Of a stretch of 64,000 nt of DNA, positions 40,420 to 50,057 are shown one piece after another. The position numbers and the translations under genes were made by a program. The notes beneath the pieces are model-generated. The model was not told the origin of the DNA, did not search any database, and worked only from the letters and a program-made list of their open reading frames with translations. This DNA is from Novosphingobium sp. MW5 (GTDB taxonomy: Bacteria; Pseudomonadota; Alphaproteobacteria; Sphingomonadales; Sphingomonadaceae), in contig JAPCWB010000001.1 of the NCBI GenBank assembly GCA_025938935.1, positions 1,550,001-1,614,000 of the forward strand. Reading direction: 5' to 3'. How positions within the stretch are numbered: the stretch's first letter is position 1; each line of letters starts with the position of its first letter.

Positions 40420-42207
40420 CTATTCCGTAATACGTTCGCGCAGGGAGGCACTTTTCAGCCTTGGTTTTTCGTCAAGCCCGCCTTCTTCCATGATCTGTGC
40501 GCGGAATTCGTCGCGTTTTTCGTGGATCGAGGCGATGACGAAGCCCATCGGCACGCCGAGGTCTACCAACACGGCCTCCGACAGTTGAAGCGAACTCTCC
40601 AGCGTTTCGGGCACGGCATGGCTGGCACCGGCCTTGTAAAGCAGCGCAGCGTGACCGGCGTCGCGCGCGCGGGCGATGATCGGCAGGTCGGGATACTGGC
40701 CGCGCAGGTTGCGCACCAGCCGCTGCATGGTATGCGGCTCGTCCATGGTCAGGATGACGGCACTGGCCTGGTCGACGTGGAGGTGGCTGAGCACTCCGCC
40801 GCGGGCGGCGTCGCCAAAGACCACCGGATAGCCGTCACGCGCTGCACGGGCGATGAGATCGGCATCCGCGTCGAGCGCGATGAAAGGCTTGTCATGGCTC
40901 CGCAACATGTCCGCCACCATGCGTCCGACACGGCCGAAACCGATGATGATCGCGCGCGGCTGGCCTTCGTCCCCGGTGTCTTCAGCAGCGGCAGGTGCGG
41001 CTTGGTCAATTCGGCGCCCCAGCCGCTTGCCGAGCTTGGCGAGCAATGGCGTGATCGTCAGGCCAAGCGCGGTGACGATCTGCCAGAACTGCGCCGCGTC
41101 GCTGTTGATCAGCCCGACCGAGGTGGCCGTACCCAGCACGATAAGGGTGGTTTCAGACGGGCTCGCCATCAGGATGCCGGTCTCGGTCGACATGCCGGTG
41201 CGCGCGCCCATCATGCGCAGGATCGTGCCGGTGACCAAGGCCTTGATTCCCAGCACGGCGAAGACCGCCAGTGCGACTTCCCAGATGCGGTTCCACACCT
41301 GGTCGACATCAAGGCTCATGCCAACGGTGATAAGGAAGACCCCCAGTGCGAGCCCTCTGAACGGTTCGGTCATGGCCTCGACCTCACCGGCATAGTCAGT
41401 CTCGGCAATCAGAAGGCCGGCTATCAGCGCGCCGACGATAGGGGACAGGCCCGAGGCTGCCGTTGCCAATGCGGCGACGATGACCACCAGCAGGCTGGCG
41501 GCCAGGAACAACTCCGGACTCTTGGTCCGGGCGGCCTGGGCAAACAGCCCGGGCAGGAAAAGCCTTCCGGCCACCATGAGCAGGCCGACGGTCAGCCCGC
41601 CCAGCATCAGGGTCTGCCAGATATCCGTTCCCTGTTGCGCCTCGCCGCCGCGGCCCATCGCGCCGAGCAGGAAGATAATTGGCACGAGTGCAATATCCTC
41701 GAACAGCAGCATCGAGAGCGCCGCGCGGCCCACCGGAGTGCGCGTATCCGTGATTTTCAACACCAGGGCTGTCGAGCTCATCGCGAGGGCGAGGCCCAGC
41801 GCCAGCCCGGTTGCCAGCGAATTACCCATGGCAAACAGGACAGTGCCGATGAGCAGTGCGCTGATGATCAACTCCATCGCGCCAAGGCCGAAGACCAGCC
41901 TCCGCATGGTCCACAAGCGGCCAAAGGAAAGCTCCAGCCCCACTGAAAACAGCAGCATGACAATGCCGAATTCAGCCCAGGGCGCCAGTCCCGCCGGATC
42001 GGATATCGTGACGTAGCTCAGCCAGGGAATATCGGTCACTTTCGCGCCGAGACCGAATGGTCCGACCAGCATGCCGACCAGAATGAAACCGATCACCGGC
42101 GTGATGCGAAACCGGGCGAAGAGCGGGATGACAAGTCCGGCGGCACCAAGGATGACGAGGGCATCGCCCAGCGGAGTATTAGGAGCGAACTCGATCGGTG
42201 AAGCCAT
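40420..42207 (-). CDS. CPA2-type K+/H+ antiporter with TrkA-N domain (KefB/YbaL-like)
   Basis: The 595-residue product (ATG 42207; a GTG three codons upstream is possible) has 12-13 membrane helices of the Na/H exchanger fold (VIGFILVGMLVGPFGLG, VMLLFSVGLELSFGRLW, ALAMSSTALVLKI, FEDIALVPIIFLLG). A cytosolic TrkA-N/RCK Rossmann domain (AIIIGFGRVGRMVADML, VVFGDAARGGVL) starts near residue 430. These proteins exchange K+ for H+ under control of NAD(H) or glutathione adducts. It is divergent from the fatty acid hydroxylase gene. Confidence 0.92.
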   Translation of the reverse strand: MASPIEFAPNTPLGDALVILGAAGLVIPLFARFRITPVIGFILVGMLVGPFGLGAKVTDIPWLSYVTISDPAGLAPWAEFGIVMLLFSVGLELSFGRLWTMRRLVFGLGAMELIISALLIGTVLFAMGNSLATGLALGLALAMSSTALVLKITDTRTPVGRAALSMLLFEDIALVPIIFLLGAMGRGGEAQQGTDIWQTLMLGGLTVGLLMVAGRLFLPGLFAQAARTKSPELFLAASLLVVIVAALATAASGLSPIVGALIAGLLIAETDYAGEVEAMTEPFRGLALGVFLITVGMSLDVDQVWNRIWEVALAVFAVLGIKALVTGTILRMMGARTGMSTETGILMASPSETTLIVLGTATSVGLINSDAAQFWQIVTALGLTITPLLAKLGKRLGRRIDQAAPAAAEDTGDEGQPRAIIIGFGRVGRMVADMLRSHDKPFIALDADADLIARAARDGYPVVFGDAARGGVLSHLHVDQASAVILTMDEPHTMQRLVRNLRGQYPDLPIIARARDAGHAALLYKAGASHAVPETLESSLQLSEAVLVDLGVPMGFVIASIHEKRDEFRAQIMEEGGLDEKPRLKSASLRERITE

Positions 42208-42263
42208 GGCTTGCACCTAGGGCAAAGCCGGTGCACTTGTCACGGCGGGATTGGGGGAACGGC

Positions 42264-43076
42264 ATGAAGACCGAGGCAATCTGGATTGCGGCGATTTTCG
42301 CCGGCTTCGCCTTGCTCGAGGCCATGCGCGGCGGCTTCCTGCGCAAGCCGGGACAAACGCGGGCGGATGCCGCGGTGGAACTGATCGGTTCGCCGGTTCT
42401 GCTGTTCATCACCCAGCCGCTGGTCCTGTTCCTGTCCTATCAGGCTATGACCTGGGCCGTGCCTGATCAGGCTGGCGCGCTTGTAGGTATCTCGCTTCTC
42501 GCCAAAATCGCGCTGCTGCTCGTCTTCGACGACATGGCGCAATACTGGTGGCACCGCGCCTCGCACAGCTTCACCTGGCTCTATAACCTGCACCGCGCGC
42601 ATCACAGCGGGGCCTACATGTCGGTGCGGATCGTGTTCCGCAACAACGTGTTCTATTACCTGACCATGCCCAGCCTGTGGTTTTCGGGGGCGCTGATCTA
42701 TCTCGGCCTTGGCTCGGTCTATGTGCCCTATGTGGTCATCAAGCAGCTGGTGATCATCTCCGCCCATTCGGACGTGCCGTGGGACAGGCCACTCTACCGC
42801 ATTGCTTGGCTCTCGCCGGTGATGTGGCTGGTTGAGCGGACGATATCGACACCGTCCACTCACTCCGCGCACCACGGGAAGCACAAGGCTGACGGAGTAA
42901 CCCATTACAAGGGCAACTTCGGAAACCTGCTGTTCTTCTGGGACGTGCTGTTCGGCACGGCGAAGATTACCCGGCGCTATCCCGACGAGATCGGCATCGA
43001 GGACTTGCCTCCGATCAATGCCGCCGAACAGCTCGCTTGGCCGCTGTTTCGTTCTGAGGGAACGCGACAGACCTGA
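42264..43076 (+). CDS. Sterol desaturase/fatty acid hydroxylase family di-iron membrane protein
   Basis: From ATG 42264, preceded by GGGGGAAC, the product has 270 residues and about four membrane helices. It carries the eight-His di-iron ligand set: WWHRASHSF, NLHRAHHSG, and STHSAHHGKH. Members hydroxylate or desaturate fatty acids, sphingoid bases or carotenoids using O2. The substrate is unknown. It is convergent with a metallopeptidase-like gene (3 bp apart). Confidence 0.9.
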   Translation: MKTEAIWIAAIFAGFALLEAMRGGFLRKPGQTRADAAVELIGSPVLLFITQPLVLFLSYQAMTWAVPDQAGALVGISLLAKIALLLVFDDMAQYWWHRASHSFTWLYNLHRAHHSGAYMSVRIVFRNNVFYYLTMPSLWFSGALIYLGLGSVYVPYVVIKQLVIISAHSDVPWDRPLYRIAWLSPVMWLVERTISTPSTHSAHHGKHKADGVTHYKGNFGNLLFFWDVLFGTAKITRRYPDEIGIEDLPPINAAEQLAWPLFRSEGTRQT

Positions 43077-43079
43077 ACG

Positions 43080-43748
43080 TTACTTTGCCTCGGCGAAGAG
43101 CTTGTCCACATTGCCGCCATTGCGAGCGAGTTCGGCTTCGACGCGCTTGCGGCCTTCGTAATAGATCATGGCGGGATGCCGCTCGCCTCGCGCCTTCAGC
43201 TGGGCGACACGCGCGTCATCGAGCGTGCTTTCCTGCGCCACGTAATCGCAATAGCCCTCTACCAGCCAGGTCGGGTGGGTGACCGACATGAACCGGCCAT
43301 AGCGGCGGCGCTCCATCCCGTGGCAGGTTTCGTGCGCGATGATCGAAGACAGGGTCCGGGTTGCGCCCAATGCACCCCTGTTGGCCATCTGGTTGGCAGC
43401 AAGATCGCTTCGGTTGACCAAAACGTAGTCAGTCATGGCTCGGGTGAGGGCGAACGATTTACGGCTTTGCATCGCCAGCCAGTTCCAGCGCCAACCGCCC
43501 TGCGTCAGGTAGATCGACCGTTTCTCCCCCTGAGGATCGGCGATGGGACTGGTTGCGATACGGCGGTTGGCATCGGCAATAACGCGTTCGATTTCGGCCG
43601 TGGGCAGCGGCGCTTCGCTGCGGATGTCGAAGGTACCGACTTGCGCGCGGTACGGGAAGGCGAGGACCGACGGAGCAAGCAGCGGCCCGGCTAGCAAAAG
43701 GGCCGCACCTGCAAGCAGGAGCGGCCCCTTTTTGATTGGCTTGGCCAA
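43080..43748 (-). CDS. Membrane-anchored putative zinc metallopeptidase-like protein (HETCH motif)
   Basis: The 222-residue product from a TTG (LAKPIKKGPLLLAGAALLLA) has one N-terminal membrane helix. The motif SSIIAHETCHGMERRRYG fits HExxH, and a downstream Glu in WLVEGYCDYVA could be the third ligand (gluzincin pattern HExxH...E). I do not recognise a named family. An ATG at 43790 would overlap icd and is less likely. It lies 4 bp after the icd stop on the same strand, so it may be co-transcribed with icd. Confidence 0.65.
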   Translation of the reverse strand: MAKPIKKGPLLLAGAALLLAGPLLAPSVLAFPYRAQVGTFDIRSEAPLPTAEIERVIADANRRIATSPIADPQGEKRSIYLTQGGWRWNWLAMQSRKSFALTRAMTDYVLVNRSDLAANQMANRGALGATRTLSSIIAHETCHGMERRRYGRFMSVTHPTWLVEGYCDYVAQESTLDDARVAQLKARGERHPAMIYYEGRKRVEAELARNGGNVDKLFAEAK

Positions 43749-43752
43749 GGGA

Positions 43753-44976
43753 TCAGCCCCAATTGGCCATTTCGGCCTCAAGGCCTTCAACGATCGCTTC
43801 GAAGAAGCCTTCGGTCGTCAGCCACGGCTGTTCCGGTCCGATCAGGATGGCGAGGTCCTTGGTCATCTTGCCGTCTTCGACGGTCTTGATGCAGACTCGT
43901 TCCAGCGTCTCGGCGAACTTCACCACGTCGGGCGTGTTGTCGAACTTGCCGCGGTACATCAGACCGCGGGTCCAGGCGAAGATCGAGGCAATCGGATTGG
44001 TCGAGGTCGCCTTGCCCTGCTGGTGCTGGCGGTAGTGGCGGGTAACGGTGCCGTGGGCAGCTTCAGCCTCGACCGTCTTGCCATCCGGCGTCAGCAGCAC
44101 CGAGGTCATCAGGCCGAGCGAACCGAAGCCCTGCGCAACCTGATCCGACTGCACGTCACCGTCGTAGTTCTTGCAGGCCCAGACGAACTTGCCCGACCAC
44201 TTGAGCGCCGAGGCGACCATGTCGTCGATGAGGCGGTGTTCGTAGACGATGCCGGCTTCAGCGAACTTTTCCTTGAAGCCTTCGGTTTCGAACACTTCCT
44301 GGAACAGGTCCTTGAAGCGGCCGTCGTACTTCTTGAGGATGGTGTTCTTGGTCGAAAGATACACCGGCCACTTCAGGCCAAGGCCGTAGTGGAACGAAGC
44401 GCGCGCGAAATCGCGGATCGATTCGTCGAGGTTGTACATCGCCATGGCAACGCCGGCGGCGGGGAACTTGAACACTTCAAGGTCGATGTCCTGGCCATCG
44501 TCGCCGTTGAACACCAGGCGCAGCGTGCCCGGGCCCGGGATCAGCGTGTCGGTGGCGCGGTACTGGTCGCCATAGGCGTGACGGCCGACGACGATCGGAT
44601 CGGTCCAGCCCGGGATCAGGCGGGGCACGTTCTGAATGACGATCGGTTCGCGGAAGATGGTACCGCCCAGGATGTTGCGGATCGTGCCGTTGGGCGATTT
44701 CCACATGGCCTTGAGGTTGAATTCCTCAACGCGGGCCTCGTCCGGGGTGATCGTCGCGCACTTCACGGCGACGCCGTACTTCTTGGTCGCTTCGGCCGAA
44801 TCGATGGTGATCTGGTCACCCGTCTCGTCGCGCTTTTCGACCGAGAGGTCATAGTACTTCAGATCGATGTCGAGATAAGGCAGGATCAGCCGCTCGCGGA
44901 TCCACTGCCAGATGATGCGGGTCATTTCATCGCCGTCCATTTCGACGACGGGGTTGGCTACCTTGATCTTGGCCAT
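43753..44976 (-). CDS. icd: NADP-dependent isocitrate dehydrogenase (eukaryote-like dimeric type)
   Basis: The 407-residue product starts [20 protein letters not shown]. It matches the type II dimeric NADP-IDH family, with [19 protein letters not shown] for isocitrate binding, [12 protein letters not shown], the metal/substrate block [20 protein letters not shown], and the NADP-site [13 protein letters not shown]. It oxidises isocitrate to 2-oxoglutarate in the TCA cycle, making NADPH. This class differs from the E. coli enzyme and is common in alphaproteobacteria. Confidence 0.97.
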   Translation of the reverse strand: MAKIKVANPVVEMDGDEMTRIIWQWIRERLILPYLDIDLKYYDLSVEKRDETGDQITIDSAEATKKYGVAVKCATITPDEARVEEFNLKAMWKSPNGTIRNILGGTIFREPIVIQNVPRLIPGWTDPIVVGRHAYGDQYRATDTLIPGPGTLRLVFNGDDGQDIDLEVFKFPAAGVAMAMYNLDESIRDFARASFHYGLGLKWPVYLSTKNTILKKYDGRFKDLFQEVFETEGFKEKFAEAGIVYEHRLIDDMVASALKWSGKFVWACKNYDGDVQSDQVAQGFGSLGLMTSVLLTPDGKTVEAEAAHGTVTRHYRQHQQGKATSTNPIASIFAWTRGLMYRGKFDNTPDVVKFAETLERVCIKTVEDGKMTKDLAILIGPEQPWLTTEGFFEAIVEGLEAEMANWG

Positions 44977-45122
44977 GAACTGTCCTTCCCGGGGAGAATC
45001 TTTCGCCGGTCCCTTAGCAGGGAAAAGCCGCATCGCAAGCGCGGTTAAGCGCGGATATGCTCGACTTCGTGGCTGCGGCGGGGCAGGAAACGCGCAAACG
45101 GCAATTCAGGGAGCGCCAAGGG

Positions 45123-45884
45123 GTGAGCGAACAGGTTCTGGTGGAGGTGCGAGGCGGCGTTCTCGAGGTGACGATCAACCGCCCCGAGGCGAAGAACGCC
45201 ATGACCAAGGAAGCGGCCGAGGCGATTGCCGCCGCGATGGACCGGCTCGATGCCGAAGTGGACCTGCGCTGCGCGATCCTGACCGGGGCCGGCGGTTCGT
45301 TCTGCTCAGGCATGGACCTCAGGGGGTTCCTCAAGGGCGAATATCCCGTCGCCGGAGATCGTGGATTCGGCGGTCTTACATCGTGGACGCCAAAGAAGCC
45401 GGTGATTGCGGCGGTGGACGGCTTTGCCCTGGCTGGCGGCATGGAACTTGCCATCGCCTGCGACATGATCGTGGCGAGCAAGGGCGCCAGGTTCGGCATT
45501 CCCGAAGTGAAGCGCGGTCTGGCGGCGGGCGGCGGCGGCATGGTCAGCCTGCCTCGTCTCTTGCCTAGACCGCTCGCCATGGAACTGGCGCTGACCGGCG
45601 ACCCGATCACTGCAGAGCGCGCGCATGAGCTTGGCCTCGTCAACGTGCTCACGGACGGGCCTGCAATCGAAGGCGCGCGCGAACTTGCAGAGCGGGTGGC
45701 CGCGAATGGGCCGCTGGCGGTGATTGCGTCGAAGGGCGTGGTGCGCGATTCGTGGCTGTGGAGCGATGCGGACATAATCCCGAACCAGAGCCCTTACATC
45801 GCCGACGTCTTCACTTCCGAGGATGCGCGCGAAGGAGCGATGGCCTTTGCAGAAAAGCGCAAGCCCGAGTGGAAGGGGCGCTGA
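45123..45884 (+). CDS. Crotonase/enoyl-CoA hydratase family protein
   Basis: From GTG 45123 (VSEQVLVEVRGGVLEVTINRPEAKNA) the product has 253 residues. The crotonase oxyanion-hole segments are present: AGGSFCSGMDLRGF and AVDGFALAGGMELAIACD. At the usual catalytic positions, FGIPEVKRGLAAGGGG keeps the PEV-x-x-G-L pattern with a Glu. It probably hydrates or isomerises an enoyl-CoA in fatty-acid or aromatic degradation. Divergent from icd; the membrane-protein gene follows 10 bp later. Confidence 0.88.
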   Translation: MSEQVLVEVRGGVLEVTINRPEAKNAMTKEAAEAIAAAMDRLDAEVDLRCAILTGAGGSFCSGMDLRGFLKGEYPVAGDRGFGGLTSWTPKKPVIAAVDGFALAGGMELAIACDMIVASKGARFGIPEVKRGLAAGGGGMVSLPRLLPRPLAMELALTGDPITAERAHELGLVNVLTDGPAIEGARELAERVAANGPLAVIASKGVVRDSWLWSDADIIPNQSPYIADVFTSEDAREGAMAFAEKRKPEWKGR

Positions 45885-45894
45885 GATTTCCGGC

Positions 45895-47296
45895 GTGGCG
45901 CTGAGGGCCGAAAGGCTGCACTTCGCGCTTGCGGCGCTGGTGGCCTTTACCGTGACCGCTTTCCTGCCGCAGGTGCTGGGCGACGGTGATTCGTGGTGGC
46001 ACGTGCGCGCGGGCGAATGGATGCTCGATCACCGCGCCGTGCCGATGGTTGATCCGTTCTCCCACACCTTTGCCGGCAAGCCATGGCACGCGCACGAATG
46101 GCTTGCGGAGGTCGTCATGGGCGCGGCCTATCGCGCGGCGGGCTGGGCAGCGGTCATGCTGCTGGTTGCTGCGGCCATGGGCAGCGCTATCGGTCTGCTT
46201 TACCAGTGGCTGAGGCGGCACGTTCCCGCGCTTGAGGCGCTGGTCATGGTGATCCTGGCGCTCGGCTGCCTTTCACCTGGGCTGCTGGCGCGGCCGCACC
46301 TGTTTGCCATACCCATGCTGGTCGCATGGACACGCGCGTTGCTGGACGCGCGGGCAGAGGATCGCGCACCGCGCTGGCCATGGCTGCTGCTGGTGCTGGC
46401 CTGGGCAAACATGCACGGCACGGCGATCTTCGCGGTCGCTCTGATCGGTCCGTTCGCGCTCGAGGCGCTGATCGAGCAGCGCGCCGAATGGCAGCGCGTG
46501 CTGCGCCAATGGGTGCCCTTCGGCTTGGGAGCGCTACTCGCACTGGTACTTACGCCGCGCGGGCCGGATGGGCTCTTGTTCCTCATCCAGCTCACGCAGA
46601 TGGAAAGCCTGAAGCTTATCATCGAATGGGCACCGCCCAGCTTCGCTCACCTCAGCGGGCTTGAGGTGTTCCTGATGGCGGGCCTCGCCGTGATTCTGCT
46701 GCGCGGAGTGCGGTTGCGGCCGCTGCGCATCTTCGTCGTCCTGCTGCTCCTGCACATGACGCTCCAGCACCAGCGCCACCAGATGGTGCTGGGTGTGGTG
46801 GCGACGATGATCGTGGCAGAGGCCATGGGCGGACGTGGAGAGGCCAGCCGCGCATGGCCGCGCTGGGCCATGCCGGCGGTCGGACTGGCGGCGCTTGTCG
46901 TCGCAGCGGTTCGGCTGGCGATTCCCGCGCAGGTGCTGGAAAGCGATACGGCGCCTGCCAGCTCCTTCGCCCATGTTCCAGCCGATCTTCACGGGCAGCC
47001 GGTGCTCAATGGCTATCCTTCGGGCGGCTTCCTGATCGGACAAGGCGTGCGGCCCTTTATCGACGGGAGGACGGACCTTTACGGCGATGCCTTCATGGCG
47101 CGTTACGATGCGATCATGGAAGGCAAAGCAGGCGAACTTGACAAGGCGCTGTCCGAATTCGGCATAACCTGGACCTTCCTGCCTGCCGGAAGCGCACCCG
47201 CGCACGAGATGGATCGCAAGCCGGGCTGGCGGCGGCATCATGTCGATCTCGCTGATAGCCATCCATCTCCGCGACGGCGCGCTGACGAAGCCCTGA
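45895..47296 (+). CDS. Polytopic GT-C-like membrane protein, frame broken near the 3' end
   Basis: From a GTG (VALRAERLHFALAALVAFTV) the protein has about ten membrane helices. After helix 1 an acidic loop follows (LGDGDSWWHVRAGEWMLDH, ending in PWHAHEWLAE) like the extracytoplasmic loop of GT-C glycosyltransferases, and a C-terminal soluble segment (NGYPSGGFLIGQGVRPFIDGR). As printed the frame runs into a hairpin and the tRNA. Deleting one C in GATCTCG (47245-47251) gives HHVDSLIAIHLRDGALTKP and a TGA at 47294-47296, just before the terminator; corrected length 466 residues. No substrate can be assigned. Confidence 0.75.
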
Positions 47297-47303
47297 AACG
47301 ACA

Positions 47304-47329
47304 AAAGCCCGCCGTTTCTGGCGGGCTTT
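47304..47329. terminator. Bidirectional hairpin between the membrane-protein gene and tRNA-Val
   Basis: AAAGCCCGCC (47304-47313) pairs with GGCGGGCTTT (47320-47329) across a 6-base loop. The arms end in A and T runs, so it can end both the plus-strand membrane-protein transcript and the minus-strand tRNA transcript (TTTTG follows in that direction). Confidence 0.8.
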
Positions 47330-47339
47330 CAGCGAATGG

Positions 47340-47411
47340 TGGGCGTAGCAAGGATTGAACTTGCGACCCCTACGATGTCAACATAGTGCTCTACCACTGA
47401 GCTATACGCCC
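47340..47411 (-). tRNA. tRNA-Val (anticodon GAC)
   Basis: The complement folds into a 72-nt cloverleaf: acceptor GGGCGTA/TACGCCC with discriminator A, D-arm GCTC-AGTGGTA-GAGC, anticodon arm CTATG-TTGACAT-CGTAG (anticodon GAC), and T-arm GCAAG-TTCAATC-CTTGC. CCA is not encoded. It reads GUC and GUU and complements the CAC gene at 13168. Confidence 0.95.
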
Positions 47412-47489
47412 GCACCATTCAGGTTCTGCCCGGAACCGTCGTCCCGGGCAGGGGAGCGCCAATAGGTCAGCCTCCCCGCCTTTGCAAGA

Positions 47490-47864
47490 TCAAATCCGCG
47501 CGCTGTTTTGCAGGCCGAAAACGCGCTCCACTTCCATCACCAGGTCCTTGAGATGGAACGGCTTGGAAAGCACGCGCGCCTGCGGCGCTTCGCGGTTGGC
47601 CTTGAGCGTGACAGCGGCGAATCCGGTGATGAACATCACCTTGGTTTCCGGGCTGACTTCGGCGCAGCGCTGGGCCAGTTCGATGCCGTCCATTTCGGGC
47701 ATGACGATGTCCGACAGCAAGAGATCGAAGTGCTGTTCCTCCAGCAGCGGCAGTGCCGCGGTGCCGCGATCAACGGCGACGACTTCGTACCCCGCATTCT
47801 CGAGTGCCCGCGCAAGGTAGGTGCGCATGGCGTCTTCGTCTTCGGCAAGAAGGATGCGGATCAT
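47490..47864 (-). CDS. cpdR: Single-domain response regulator CpdR
   Basis: The 124-residue product starts MIRILLAEDEDAMRTYLARA; upstream in-frame starts are rejected because CpdR is a lone receiver. It has the acidic pair (E8/D9/E10 region AEDED), the phospho-acceptor D52 (LLLSDIVMPEMDG), a T-loop (FITGFAA) and Lys in SKPFHLKDLV. In Caulobacter unphosphorylated CpdR brings ClpXP and its substrates, including CtrA factors, to the pole; phosphate comes from CckA through ChpT. CckA is encoded 20 kb away in this window. Confidence 0.88.
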   Translation of the reverse strand: MIRILLAEDEDAMRTYLARALENAGYEVVAVDRGTAALPLLEEQHFDLLLSDIVMPEMDGIELAQRCAEVSPETKVMFITGFAAVTLKANREAPQARVLSKPFHLKDLVMEVERVFGLQNSARI

Positions 47865-47997
47865 GAGTCCCTGGGTTTCCCGTGATTGTCGTGCAGCACC
47901 GCCTTTATAGCCGGGACAGTTTAACAAACCTTGCCGTGAAGCCCCGGAAGCGCCGCTTTCTTTGACATGGGCGGTGATCCGGGCCAGCCTTGCCACC

Positions 47998-48961
47998 ATG
48001 TCGTCGCCGGACAAGCAGAGTTCCGATTCGCCCATCATCGAAGGTGGCATGATCCCTGGTTCAGCGGGCGAGGCGGCCTATTTCCTTGACGCGCAACAGC
48101 CTTCGACGATCCCGATTCTCATCGCCGTGCCACACGCCGGGCGCACCTATCCACCGTCGGTGTTCGAGCGGATGCGCAACCCTGGCACAACCTCGGTGCG
48201 GCTGGAGGATCGCTATGCTGACCAGCTCGCCCGCCGGGTTGCGGATGCGACCGGGGCGGCCCTGCTGGTGGCCAAGGCGCCCCGCGCCATGATCGATCTC
48301 AATCGCGATCCGGATGACGTCGATTGGGACATGTTCGCACGGGGGCGGCCAGACCGACTCGGCTCCTATGAGCCGGGCAGGCGCGCGCGTAGCGGCTTGG
48401 GCCTTATTCCGCGCCGATTGCCGGGGCTGGGAGAGCTGTGGAAGCGGCGGCACGAGCAGTCCGACCTCGATGACCGGATAGCGCTGATCCACGAACCATA
48501 CCACCGCTGCCTTGCGACCGAGCTGCAGCGCCTGCGCGATCGCTGGGGCGCGGCCTTGCTGCTGGATCTTCACTCCATGCCCCCGCTGCCCAGTGCAGGG
48601 CAACGGCTGGCCGGCGGAATTCGTCGTGGGTGATCGTTTCGGGGCTAGCTGTGCCGGGGCGCTGGTTGCTTCAAGTTTCACTTATTTTTCCGAGAAGCGC
48701 CGCGCTGTCGCGCATAATAGGCCCTACGCCGGGGGATATGTGCTGGAACGCCATGCGCGGCCCGATTCGGGTATCCACGCTTTCCAGCTTGAAATTGATC
48801 GCACCAGCTACCTCGATCCGCAACAGGCCGAGCCGGGTAATGGCTTCGGCGCGATCGTCCACCTGCTCACGGGGCTGGTGCGGCGTCTGGCAGGTGAAGT
48901 GGCGGAACTTGGGCGATTGGCGCGGCCTGAAGATGGCGGCTGGGCTATCGCGGCCGAGTAG
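47998..48961 (+). CDS. N-formylglutamate amidohydrolase family protein, frame broken
   Basis: Start MSSPDKQSSDSPIIEGGMIP. The family motifs are IAVPHAGRTYPPSVF, VRLEDRYADQLAR, AKAPRAMIDLNRDPDDVDW, LLDLHSMPPL, and after the break GDRFGASCAGAL and NRPYAGGYVLERH. The frame shifts by one surplus base at or near CAGTGC (48591-48596), where MPPLP must join QGNGWPAEFVVGDRFG; the span is 3n+1. Characterised relatives hydrolyse N-formyl-glutamate in histidine degradation, but many members are uncharacterised. Convergent with sapC. Confidence 0.85.
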
Positions 48962-48983
48962 GAGCTGCCCTCGAGCAACCCAT

Positions 48984-49015
48984 AAAAAACCACCTCGTGC
49001 AATTGCACGAGGTGG
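48984..49015 (-). terminator. Loop-less perfect palindrome acting as terminator for sapC
   Basis: CCACCTCGTGCAA (48990-49002) is followed directly by its exact complement TTGCACGAGGTGG (49003-49015), a 26-bp perfect palindrome. On the minus strand it is followed by TTTTTT (48984-48989), as in a Rho-independent terminator. Two more inverted repeats lie toward sapC: CTTGAATTT/AAATTCAAG near 49104-49124 and CAAGCCCG/CGGGCTTG (49121-49128, 49139-49146). No gene is seen in 48962-49154. Confidence 0.8.
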
Positions 49016-49154
49016 CCAAGGTTCAGGGAGGAGGTGCACTCGCGTGCACCAGCCCGACCGGCACCATGAGGGAAGCACCAGTCAGGCAGAATCAAACCTA
49101 AGCCTTGAATTTTCGAAATTCAAGCCCGCAATTTCTTCCGGGCTTGAACTGAAA

Positions 49155-49991
49155 TCAGGACTTCTTCTTGGCAGGCTTGGCAGCCGGCTTTTCTTCCGCA
49201 GCGGCGGGAGCGGCGGCTGCCGGAGCCGGAGCCGAGCCGGCCGGGCCCTTGCCCTGCATGACCTGGCGGCCAAAGATCTCGCGGATCAGCTGCAGCGAGA
49301 ACAGGTGCGCATAGATCAGCGCCAGCACGCCGTTCTGGTTGAGCGTGCGCAGCACGTCACCGCGCAGGTCGCGCAGCTTGGCTTCGTCCACCATGCGGAA
49401 ACCGCGATAGATGAAGGGCTGTTCGGTGCCGTCCTGCTGGATGGCGACTTCGCCGTCCATCAGCAGGCCGTGCTTTTCCAGCTCGGCAACGAAGTTCTGC
49501 GTACGCTGACCGGCTTCCTCGAACTGCTTGCAGAATTCGAGCAGGCCCTTGGTCGAATCGGTCGGCTGGTCGTTTTCGAACAGCTGGTAACCATCCTCGC
49601 CTTCACCAACCAGGTCGCTGGTCGGGTCGAAGCAGAGTGACAGCTCTTCGCTCGAATCGCTCAGCTTGGCGAGGAGGAACGGATAGCGGCGGACATAGGC
49701 CGGAACGTAAACGTTGTCGGTCAGCTTGGCGTCGGCGTCGAGGAAGGTGTTCACGCCTTCGTTCAGGCCCATCAGCGCCAGCGGAACCGAGTTTTCACCG
49801 GCCGAAAAGATGATGGGGTAGTGACGCGACGCGTCCGGGAATTCCTCGGCGGTCAGCGGCACGGCGTGCTGGTTTGACAGCCAGGTGGCCTTGTCGGTCT
49901 GACGGCTCTTGTAAGACGCGTGGTCGCGGCTGTTGAGCGGCATCAGGTCCTTGTAGAAAAGCGGAAGCTGGGCTTGCGGCGCACTGGCCAT
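49155..49991 (-). CDS. SapC family protein
   Basis: The 278-residue product has the SapC domain (about residues 10-240): ALMGLNEGVNTFLDADAKL, VYVPAYVRRYPFLLAKL and the C-terminal FSLQLIREIFGR. The last 30 residues are an Ala/Pro/Lys tail ending KPAKKKS. SapC was named in Campylobacter for S-layer secretion, but its action there and in sphingomonads is not established. It stands alone with a strong terminator downstream. Confidence 0.88.
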   Translation of the reverse strand: MASAPQAQLPLFYKDLMPLNSRDHASYKSRQTDKATWLSNQHAVPLTAEEFPDASRHYPIIFSAGENSVPLALMGLNEGVNTFLDADAKLTDNVYVPAYVRRYPFLLAKLSDSSEELSLCFDPTSDLVGEGEDGYQLFENDQPTDSTKGLLEFCKQFEEAGQRTQNFVAELEKHGLLMDGEVAIQQDGTEQPFIYRGFRMVDEAKLRDLRGDVLRTLNQNGVLALIYAHLFSLQLIREIFGRQVMQGKGPAGSAPAPAAAAPAAAEEKPAAKPAKKKS

Positions 49992-50057
49992 GATAGGTTC
50001 TCTCCGAAGTGATTGTGGCTGTATTGAATCTGCGATTGGGACCCGAAAGGCGCGGCT

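Noticed and set aside
40378..41946. A 522-residue open frame on the plus strand opposite the K+/H+ antiporter gene
   Set aside because: It is rich in His, Gln, Arg and Gly with no domain, and lies antisense to a well-conserved antiporter; long antisense frames are common in high-GC DNA.
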